A program made the position numbers and the translations under genes. This document shows, piece by piece, positions 6,701 to 10,884 of a DNA stretch of 10,884 nt; within the stretch, counting starts at the first letter, position 1, and each line of letters starts with the position of its first letter. The stretch is from contig QMSR01000024.1 in the NCBI GenBank assembly GCA_003649695.1, positions 1 to 10,884 on the forward strand, read 5' to 3'. The notes beneath the pieces are model-generated. The model did no database searches. It was not told where the DNA came from and saw nothing but the letters and a program-made list of their open reading frames with translations. Origin of the DNA: Thermoplasmata archaeon. GTDB taxonomy: Archaea; Thermoplasmatota; Thermoplasmata; Thermoplasmatales; B87-G9.

Positions 6701-7145
6701 GGAGGTGGTGCAGAAGGTTAGGAGGGGCGAGGTACCCGTGGACAAGCTGGTGATCTCCCGCAGCGTCAGGGACTTCAGCGAGTACAAGAACCCGGACAGC
6801 CTCCCCTTCGTGCAGGCTGCCAAGAAGATGATGAAGAGGGGATTCCCGTTCCGCCCGGGCAGCAAAGTCTCTTGGGTCGTGACTAACGACAGGAAGCAGC
6901 CCCAGGAGGTGGAGCCCTACATCCCGGGCGTCGAGTTCAAGGCGAAGCCCGACTACGCGTACTACGCAAGGAGGCTCGCCCACACCCTGGCCAGGGTGAC
7001 CGAGGTCTTCGGCGTCGACGAGTCCTCCCTGCTCAGGGGCACGTTCCAGGCGAGGCTCTTCGAGGGGGAGTCCCGGGGGAAGGTGGTGAAGGAGAAAAAA
7101 GAGAAGGTTGTTGGGAGGACCAGGAAGCTGGAGGACTTCTTCTAG
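3789..7145 (+). CDS. polB: Family B DNA polymerase, intein-containing precursor
   Basis: This replicative archaeal DNA polymerase has 3'-5' proofreading. The precursor is 1118 aa; removing the intein leaves 799 aa, normal for the family. The N-terminal domain occupies about 1-150. All exonuclease motifs are intact: Exo I DIE (D170, E172), Exo II NIDGFD (N225-D230) and Exo III YNLKD (Y321-D325). Polymerase motif A is DFKSMYPS (412-419). Motif B is the KILMNSFYG segment (K493-G501). Motif C, YGDTDS, is split after D545 by an intein and resumes at T865. The thumb has KKRYVG. The C-terminus TRKLEDFF (1111-1118) resembles a PIP box for the sliding clamp, with Thr where Gln is usual. ATG 3789 is the first start after an in-frame stop. 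The stop overlaps that of gcvH on the other strand by four bases. Confidence 0.98.
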   Translation: MKVKLRLIGASYLREQPDVVVELFGRDPEGVSYTVLYRGFKPYFYIVEPTEELLEELRRAYPQDIVEFVPRDLWHNGRVRRCVKVVMHAPWRVPELRRFAQERGFEVLAADIPFHLRFIYDLDLGAAVEVEGEDVTEREGRRFTTDRVILAREIRPAEAFYPPLRIMSVDIETSVDGRRLYTIGIAYYDKGHITTESITGSETLMIHKFVEAVRRFDPDIITGYNIDGFDLPFLRDLASALRIDFGIGRDGSRPQRIMEMYWKLHGRAVIDVWWVVKGEIRPKRETLDYVAELLLGERKIELDRSQMDRLWEEDRERVIRYNLKDAELALKILLKLGFIKKIMDLAEVARLPFADAAPRRASTLIDSILIRRADREDIGIPMMRSEERGSRIEGAYVHEAVPGLHRKVLVMDFKSMYPSIIIKYNVCFTTLSEDGEIVSPIGVRFMSPSRRRGLVPRILEELMAKRDEIKRRMRETSDEAERVYLDGLQNAIKILMNSFYGVFASSFYRFTNQQIGASITAWGRETIKEVIRRLESMGHRVVYGDSAEGSRIVIVQDPSGAVKVLPICELFDELAQRYRVMQSGEKEIVVPKEEWYVLSSDGRGGSVWSLIRSVLRHSYDGKMFRVVHSLGGTEVTEDHGLILEDGRVVDPRSAVGERPLVARSAPPPSRPSPPPPGLEGEGVQALVRLAALYLSNGTLSVARSREALCVRHGDGEKVCRWARVLDPRARLKPGPGGSLRILSKRIVSLMVESFGRGRGKVVPEWMASLEDDLLDEFWNTVMEQGAPEIRVRDQRSLATLSYIAARRGIPFTIARYDLYYTLNPGKRPRGGLDVRVAHPSCCVYDLETEAGNFLDGEGLMALHNTDSVFFIPKDAERMTLEELVELGNDLSRRLSEELGIVLEFEMVIDPLFTHGAKKRYVGMVVWPEREMLVRGYETRRTDSFDLQTEALSEVFRRLLEGDIDGAVAYAREVVQKVRRGEVPVDKLVISRSVRDFSEYKNPDSLPFVQAAKKMMKRGFPFRPGSKVSWVVTNDRKQPQEVEPYIPGVEFKAKPDYAYYARRLAHTLARVTEVFGVDESSLLRGTFQARLFEGESRGKVVKEKKEKVVGRTRKLEDFF
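5424..6380 (+). mobile_element. Intein in PolB motif C, with degenerate LAGLIDADG endonuclease
   Basis: This 319-residue in-frame insertion (precursor residues 546-864) splits YGD|TDS, the same site as the known archaeal pol-c inteins such as Tli Pol-2. Splicing parts are present: nucleophile Ser1 followed by AEGSRIVI (block A), TEDH with T636 and H639 (block B), CVYDLETEAGNF (block F, from C842), the terminal L-H863-N864, and Thr865 as the +1 nucleophile. The middle derives from a LAGLIDADG homing endonuclease. Its first motif reads LAALYLSNGTL (about 689-699), with SNG in place of GDG. The second, between VPEWM and GAPEIRV, has FWNTVMEQ in place of a GLFSADG-type motif and looks about ten residues short, removing the catalytic Asp. 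I predict active splicing and an inactive endonuclease. Codon use matches the host gene, so insertion is probably old. Confidence 0.95.
5805..5826. repeat. 22-bp near-palindrome in the intein linker
   Basis: CCTCCA (5805-5810) and TGGAGG (5821-5826) form inverted arms. The inner CCC and GGG also pair, leaving one C-C mismatch and a two-base loop. It codes the PPPPGLEG part of a proline-rich linker, immediately after the N-terminal splicing domain and before the endonuclease remnant. It could be a hairpin in DNA or mRNA, or a chance result of GC-rich proline and glycine codons. Confidence 0.5.
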
Positions 7146-7531
7146 TGCGCCTCCTTCTCGAGCAGCTTCGCGTAGTCCTCGGCGTCCAGGAGCTCCTCCC
7201 ACTCCTTGGGGTTTGAGGGCTCGATGGCCGCGATCCAGGACCCGTAGGGATCCTTGTTCAGGAGCTCCGGGTCCTCCTCCAGCTTCCTGTTGACCTTTAC
7301 TATCCTCCCGGAGACGGGAGCGTAGACGTCCGAGGAGGCCTTATAGGAGTCCACAATGGCTACGGCGTCTCCCTTGGAGACTATGTCCTCCTCCTCCGGG
7401 AGCTCAATGTGCACTATGGTCCCCAGCTGGTCCTGGGCGTAGTCCGTTATGCCGAAGTAGACGAGGTCTCCCTCCATCTTTGCCCACTCGTGGGTCTTCG
7501 TGTACTTCAGGTCATTCGGGATCTTCACCAT
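7142..7531 (-). CDS. gcvH: Glycine cleavage system H protein
   Basis: GcvH is the lipoyl-carrying shuttle of the glycine cleavage system; it moves the aminomethyl group from the P protein to the T protein and is reoxidised by the L protein. The 129-aa protein is full length. It begins with the typical LKYTKTHEWAKMEG, continues with FGITDYAQDQLG and HIELPEE, and carries the lipoylation lysine K64 in VDSYKASSDVYAPVSG. The C-terminal part has NKDPYGSWIAAIEP. ATG 7531 is supported by a strong Shine-Dalgarno, GGAGGTG, six bases upstream. The 5' side has its own TATA-like box and a palindrome. No P, T or L protein gene is present in the window, so its partners must be elsewhere, or it may serve another lipoyl-dependent process. 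The 3' end overlaps polB tail to tail by four bases. Confidence 0.96.
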   Translation of the reverse strand: MVKIPNDLKYTKTHEWAKMEGDLVYFGITDYAQDQLGTIVHIELPEEEDIVSKGDAVAIVDSYKASSDVYAPVSGRIVKVNRKLEEDPELLNKDPYGSWIAAIEPSNPKEWEELLDAEDYAKLLEKEAH

Positions 7532-7544
7532 TCCTCACACCTCC

Positions 7545-7564
7545 GGCGGGAGTAAACTCCCGTC
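7545..7564. promoter_or_regulatory. Hairpin-forming palindrome upstream of gcvH
   Basis: CGGGAG (7547-7552) and CTCCCG (7557-7562) are perfect inverted arms around the loop TAAA. One G-U and one G-C pair extend the stem to 8 bp (7545-7564). It lies between the TATA-like box (7568-7577) and the transcription start this box predicts (near 7546), which is a common place for archaeal repressor operators. If transcription instead reads through from the FUN14-like gene, it would be an RNA hairpin just before the gcvH Shine-Dalgarno. Confidence 0.5.
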
Positions 7565-7567
7565 CAT

Positions 7568-7577
7568 GAATTTAATC
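7568..7577 (-). promoter_or_regulatory. TATA-like box for gcvH
   Basis: On the minus strand the sequence is GATTAAATTC, overlapping the stop codon of the FUN14-like gene. It is centred about 41 bp before ATG 7531, so transcription would start near 7546. That gives a leader of about 15 nt holding the GGAGGTG Shine-Dalgarno (7538-7544). It shares the TTAAATT core with the proposed polB and ftsZ boxes. Confidence 0.4.
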
Positions 7578-7887
7578 ATGCCTTTTTGAAGCCGTAGAGG
7601 AGGCCTAGGACAAAGGGCACCCCGAAGGGGAGGACCGTGAGGATCCTCGCCAGGACGAGCTTCCCACCCTCGACGCCTGCCGGGAACAGCTTCTCGATGA
7701 GCACCTGTCCGAAGCGGTCCCAGTGGACCTCGACAACGCCCTCCTCCGACAGGTAGGCCAGCGAGACGATGTAGATGCCCAGGAGGGCGAGGAGCATCTT
7801 GACGGCCTTCTTCAGCGCGTATCCCACGAGGAAGCCCAGGATGCCTCCTCCTGCGACGTTCACGGTCAGCCAGGTCGGGAGGTTCAT
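7576..7887 (-). CDS. FUN14-like small membrane protein
   Basis: This 103-aa membrane protein resembles the FUN14 family. The glycine-rich first membrane segment and following motif, GGGILGFLVGYALKKAVK (about 13-30), is the characteristic part. A second hydrophobic segment (about 31-46) is followed by YLSEEGVVEVHWDRF, also typical, then an amphipathic stretch. A third hydrophobic segment (about 79-98) ends in a basic GFKKA tail. There is no separate cleavable signal peptide. In eukaryotes FUNDC1 is a mitochondrial outer-membrane protein; the role of archaeal homologues is unknown. ATG 7887 overlaps the TGA of dph6 by four bases and has GAGGTGG four bases upstream, so it is translated as part of the operon. 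I call the family from recognised motifs with moderate confidence; it could be an unrelated small membrane protein. Confidence 0.75.
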   Translation of the reverse strand: MNLPTWLTVNVAGGGILGFLVGYALKKAVKMLLALLGIYIVSLAYLSEEGVVEVHWDRFGQVLIEKLFPAGVEGGKLVLARILTVLPFGVPFVLGLLYGFKKA

Positions 7888-8537
7888 GCTACCACCTCGT
7901 GCTCCAGCACCCGCAGGGTGGCCGTGAGGGGCCCCTCCTCCGAAACTTCCACATCCTTAATCCTAATTTTCCCGGAAAACCAGGGCGCCCCGACCACGAG
8001 CGTCTCGAACTCCCCGCCCTCCCCGACCGGGTTCACCCCCCACCTCCTGTGTGCCTCCAGGAGCCTTCCCGCGACCTCACTGATGGTCCTGCCCAGCAGG
8101 GACCTGTCCAGGCCCTCGGCCGCGACCCTGGTGATGACGACCTCCATTCCCGCCTCGGTGTACTCCCTCAGAAGCTCCTCCGGGTCCCTCCCCCAGAGTG
8201 GGGCGATCAGGGTGCACTCTGCCCTCCTGCACGCCTCCTGGAGGAACCAGTACTGGTACTCGGAGGCCACCACGCCGGCGACGAGGGCGTCGGCCCCCAC
8301 GGACCCTATTGCCCCCGCTAGGTCCTCCTCCGTGGATCCCTTAAAGTGCTTCGCCTCCAACCCCATGAGGCGGGCCACGACCCCTGCCAGGTGTATGTTG
8401 GGCCTGTGGTAGACCATTGGGTGCTCCTCCTCGGGCACGTTGATGAGGGCCACCTCAGGGTCCATTCCCATGATGGAGGAGAGGAAGGCCGCGTAGACGG
8501 AGTCCTTGCCCCCCGAGAGGAGGGCGGCGACCCTCAT
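7884..8537 (-). CDS. dph6: Diphthine--ammonia ligase (Dph6-like ATP pyrophosphatase)
   Basis: Dph6 carries out the last step of diphthamide synthesis, the ATP-dependent amidation of diphthine on a histidine of elongation factor 2. The 217-aa protein has the N-type ATP pyrophosphatase PP-loop SGGKDS at residues 8-13. The family-specific part includes VAGVVASEYQYWFLQEACRRAECTLIAPLW-type sequence in the middle and NPVGEGGEFETLV around residues 170-181, which is strongly diagnostic. The length equals the archaeal single-domain form, without the extra C-terminal domains of the yeast enzyme. ATG 8537 overlaps the TGA of the upstream flavoprotein gene by four bases, and its TGA overlaps the FUN14-like start, so translation is coupled on both sides. 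Diphthamide synthesis also needs Dph2 and Dph5, which are not in this window. A related ATP-PPase of different target is possible but less likely. Confidence 0.87.
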   Translation of the reverse strand: MRVAALLSGGKDSVYAAFLSSIMGMDPEVALINVPEEEHPMVYHRPNIHLAGVVARLMGLEAKHFKGSTEEDLAGAIGSVGADALVAGVVASEYQYWFLQEACRRAECTLIAPLWGRDPEELLREYTEAGMEVVITRVAAEGLDRSLLGRTISEVAGRLLEAHRRWGVNPVGEGGEFETLVVGAPWFSGKIRIKDVEVSEEGPLTATLRVLEHEVVA

Positions 8538-9832
8538 CTCCTGAGCTTCCTCCTCAGGGCGATCTCCCCCGCCGCGGAGAGGGGCATGTTCAGCTCCGAG
8601 ACCCCCGGGCAGTAGGACCTCTCGAACATGAGGGCGTCGTCGACGGTGGCCCCCCTGTGGATTAGGGCGGCCACGACGTCGATCTCGGCCGAGGCCCTGG
8701 GGCCGACCGCCTGGGCCCCCACGATCCTGTCCCCCTCGAGGAAGAGCTTGAGCCAGACCCTCTCACCACCGGCCCACTCCGGCTTGTAGAATCCGGCAAT
8801 CTTCACGCTCTTCCCCGTCCTGATGCCCGTGGCCGCCGCCTCGAAGGCCCCCATGGCCGAGGAGAAGGTCCCGAGGGCCCCGGAGTATGTCGCATCTCCC
8901 CCTGCGGCGTTTATGCCGGCCACGACCCCCTGCCTCATGGCGGCCGAGGCGAGCTGGACCATGACCATCTCTCCGGAAATCCTGTGCCTGACCACGGCCA
9001 CGTCCCCGGCGGCGAAGACCCCCTCCCTGGAGGTCTCCATCCTCTCGTCCACCAGGATGCCCTTGTCCACGTCCACCTGCCCCTCCAGGAGCCCGGTGCA
9101 CGCCCTCACCCCCGTGGCCATGACCACGATGTCCGTGGGAATCCTCTCCCCGCACGCCCTGACCGCGACCACGCTACCGTCGTCCAGTACCACCTCCTCC
9201 AGGGGGCAGCCGGTCCTGACCTCGATCCCCCTGGCCCTCAGGTAGGCCTCCACGTGGGAGGCCATGTCCGGGTCCAGGCTCCTGGGGAAGACGCGGTCTA
9301 GCATCTCCACCAGGTGGACCTTGAGCCCCCTCCTCGCGAGGGCGTAGGAGATCTCGCACCCGATGGGGCCGGCCCCCACGACGGTTGCCCTGGTGGCCCC
9401 CTTCTCCTCGATCCTCCTCACGAGCCTCTCCCCGTCCTCCACGACCCTGATGGTGAAGAGGTCCTTTCCCAGGGCCTCCCCAGCCCCGGGCACGGGGGGG
9501 ACGAAGGGCTCTGCACCGGGGGCGAAGACGAGCCTGTCGAAGCTCAGCTCGAGCTCGGAGGAGCCGTCGGTGACCCTGGCCCTCATGGAGTCGAGGTCCA
9601 CCGACACGACCTCGTGGCCCAGGAGCAGCCTAGTGTTCCCCCTAACGGGGAACGGGTGCTTCAGGGACTCGAAGGACACGAGGCCCTCGATGGCGAGGGG
9701 TATGCCGCAGGGGGAGAAGGTGGGGTAGGTCCTCCTCTCCACGACCACGATCTCCGCCCTGGGGTCGGCGTTCCTCGCCCACTTGGCGGCGTAGAGGCCC
9801 GCGGTCCCGAGGCCGAGGACGAGGATCCTCAC
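8534..9832 (-). CDS. CoA-disulfide reductase / NADH oxidase-family flavoprotein
   Basis: This FAD-dependent pyridine nucleotide-disulfide oxidoreductase has 432 aa. It opens with the FAD-binding LGLGTAG (residues 6-12). A single redox cysteine, C42, follows in FSPCGIP, the signature of the CoA-disulfide reductase/NADH oxidase/peroxidase group. The NAD(P)H-binding GAGPIG is at 153-158, followed by the FAD motif GVFAAGDVA and a C-terminal dimerisation domain. The group reduces CoA disulfide, polysulfide, peroxide or oxygen; the substrate cannot be chosen here. Near the end, SYCPGVSE carries a second cysteine, C408, where related enzymes usually have a YAPP-like sequence. The start is GTG 9832, preceded by GGAGG and overlapping the aminotransferase TGA by four bases. 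The open frame continuing upstream to 10102 is only the antiphase reading of the aminotransferase gene. Confidence 0.87.
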   Translation of the reverse strand: MRILVLGLGTAGLYAAKWARNADPRAEIVVVERRTYPTFSPCGIPLAIEGLVSFESLKHPFPVRGNTRLLLGHEVVSVDLDSMRARVTDGSSELELSFDRLVFAPGAEPFVPPVPGAGEALGKDLFTIRVVEDGERLVRRIEEKGATRATVVGAGPIGCEISYALARRGLKVHLVEMLDRVFPRSLDPDMASHVEAYLRARGIEVRTGCPLEEVVLDDGSVVAVRACGERIPTDIVVMATGVRACTGLLEGQVDVDKGILVDERMETSREGVFAAGDVAVVRHRISGEMVMVQLASAAMRQGVVAGINAAGGDATYSGALGTFSSAMGAFEAAATGIRTGKSVKIAGFYKPEWAGGERVWLKLFLEGDRIVGAQAVGPRASAEIDVVAALIHRGATVDDALMFERSYCPGVSELNMPLSAAGEIALRRKLRR

Positions 9833-10884
9833 GCACCCTCCTCCCTGACGGCCTCGGCGAAGATCTCCATGCCCGTGTCGAGCTCCTCCTCCGTTATGGT
9901 CAACGGAGGAATGAAGCGGATCGCCGAGAACCCGCAGGGGAGGAGGATGAGCCCCTTCCTGAGGGCCCTCATCAGAACCCTTTCCCTCACGTCCTTGTTG
10001 GGCTCCTTGGTGCCGGGCACGACGAAGTCCGCCGCCTGCATGAGGCCTATGCCCCTGACGTCCCCGATGGTCTTGGACTCCTCCTTGATGTCCCTCAGCC
10101 ACCTGGTGAGCTGCTCGCCCCTGGCCCTGACGTTGTCCAGCAGGTCTCCTATGACCTCAATGGTCGCCAGGGCGGCCGCGCAGGCCAGGGGGTTGCCGCC
10201 GAAGGTGTTGGAGTGGGCGCCCAGGACCCCGAAGTCCAGGTCCTCGCGGAACACGATCGCCCCCATGGGGACTCCGGAGGCTATGGCCTTGGCCAAGCAG
10301 ACGACGTCGGGGACGACCCCGAAGTGCTCGATGGCGAACCAGCGCCCCGTTCTCCCCATCCCGGCCTGTACCTCGTCGTCCACCAGCAGGATCCCGTGCT
10401 CGTCGAGGAGCCTCCTCAGCTTGGGGAAGAAGTCCTTAGGGGGGACGACGTAACCGCCTTCCCCCTGGATGGGCTCCGCGAAGGCGGCCGCCACCTCATC
10501 CGGGGGGACGAGCCTCCTGAAGATCTGGTCCTCTATGTACGAGATCACTGCGTCCGAGACCTCGGAGGGGTCCACGCCGAACGGGGTCCTGAAGGGGTCG
10601 GGATAGGGCACGTGCACCACGCCTGGAACCATTGGGAAGAAGCGTCCCCTGTGGACGATCTTGGAGGCCGTGAGTGAGAGGGCGCCGAAGGTCCTCCCGT
10701 GGAATGCGCCCAGGAAGGCGAGGAAGTACTTCCTACCGGTGGACCAGCGCGTCAGCTTCATCGCCGCCTCGTTGGACTCTGCACCGCTGTTCGTGTAGAA
10801 CACCTTCTTCCCGAAGTCTCCGGGGGTGATCTCGACGAGCCTCTTGGCCAGCTCCACCTGGATGCCGTAGTAGAAGTCGGTTCC
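9829..10884 (-). CDS. Class III PLP aminotransferase, N-terminus beyond the right edge
   Basis: This fold-type I, class III (ornithine/4-aminobutyrate/acetylornithine-type) PLP enzyme transfers amino groups between amino acids or omega-amines and 2-oxo acids. The visible 351 residues contain YTNSGAESNEAAMKLTR (phosphate-binding region), FHGRTFGALSLT, EPIQGEGG, LVDDEVQAGMGRTG (the Asp pairs with the pyridine nitrogen), and the cofactor lysine in CLAKAIASGVPMGA. GAHSNTFGGNPLACAAAL and a C-terminal domain ending in PPLTITEEEL follow. Some 90-100 N-terminal residues should lie outside the window; the GTG at 10857 is internal because homologous sequence (FYYGIQVELAKRL) runs through it. Related enzymes of hyperthermophilic archaea include broad-range amino acid racemases, so racemase activity is possible. 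It is the most upstream visible gene of the coupled minus-strand operon. Confidence 0.9.
   Translation of the reverse strand, partial: GTDFYYGIQVELAKRLVEITPGDFGKKVFYTNSGAESNEAAMKLTRWSTGRKYFLAFLGAFHGRTFGALSLTASKIVHRGRFFPMVPGVVHVPYPDPFRTPFGVDPSEVSDAVISYIEDQIFRRLVPPDEVAAAFAEPIQGEGGYVVPPKDFFPKLRRLLDEHGILLVDDEVQAGMGRTGRWFAIEHFGVVPDVVCLAKAIASGVPMGAIVFREDLDFGVLGAHSNTFGGNPLACAAALATIEVIGDLLDNVRARGEQLTRWLRDIKEESKTIGDVRGIGLMQAADFVVPGTKEPNKDVRERVLMRALRKGLILLPCGFSAIRFIPPLTITEEELDTGMEIFAEAVREEGA

Noticed and set aside
6282..7202. 306-aa open frame on the minus strand opposite polB.
   Set aside because: It is the GC-rich antisense shadow of polB, Pro/Leu/Gly/Arg-rich with no domain, and also overlaps gcvH in another frame.
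9833..10102. Upstream extension of the flavoprotein frame (would give 522 aa).
   Set aside because: It lies within the aminotransferase gene in another frame and has shadow-type composition (HHGGRQG-like). The GTG at 9832 has a Shine-Dalgarno and begins exactly at the FAD-binding strand.
9314..10453. 379-aa open frame on the plus strand.
   Set aside because: It is antisense to the flavoprotein and aminotransferase genes, both of which have complete recognised motifs; its own translation is low-complexity.

Overview
This is a compact, GC-rich stretch of an archaeal chromosome, very probably from a thermophile. The evidence is a family B replicative DNA polymerase with a PIP-like tail, archaeal-type HisRS, a Dph6-like diphthamide ligase, an adenosine-specific kinase (DUF355), heavy use of AGG for arginine, TATA-like boxes about 24-29 bp before start codons, and overlapping genes. 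FtsZ argues against the Crenarchaeota that divide only with Cdv/ESCRT proteins. I cannot place the organism more precisely.

Layout. 1-987 (minus): the 5' half of ftsZ, an AT-rich 139-bp intergenic region, and a gene for a small zinc-ribbon protein. 1005-1014: one TATA-like element midway between two divergent start codons. 1034-7145 (plus): a 62-aa Cys/His protein, a TrmJ-like tRNA 2'-O-methyltransferase, a DUF355 kinase, hisS and polB. 7142-10884 (minus), listed in reverse transcription order: gcvH, a FUN14-like membrane protein, dph6, a CoA-disulfide reductase-like flavoprotein, and the 3' part of a class III aminotransferase gene. polB and gcvH converge and share a CTAG in which each strand carries its own stop codon. 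The last four minus-strand genes are joined by three successive 4-nt stop/start overlaps (GTGA, ATGA, ATGA), so they form one translationally coupled operon. No gene-free stretch exceeds 300 bp, and I saw no tRNA, rRNA, CRISPR array or insertion sequence.

The most notable element is a 319-aa intein (5424-6380) inside catalytic motif C of PolB. It splits YGD|TDS, so the polymerase cannot be active until splicing occurs. The splicing residues look intact (Ser1, TxxH block, terminal His-Asn, Thr+1). The LAGLIDADG homing endonuclease looks dead: the first motif carries SNG in place of GDG, and the second appears to have lost its aspartate segment. A Pro-rich linker coded by a 22-bp near-palindrome marks the junction between the splicing and endonuclease-derived parts.

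The plus-strand genes are informational (tRNA modification, tRNA charging, DNA replication). The minus-strand operon is metabolic, with one translation-factor modification gene. Candidate promoters lie before ftsZ, between the divergent zinc-protein genes, before polB and before gcvH. The gcvH promoter also has a hairpin-like palindrome between its TATA box and predicted transcription start. No complete new biological system is evident. The intein and the compact promoter arrangements are the items most worth a second look.
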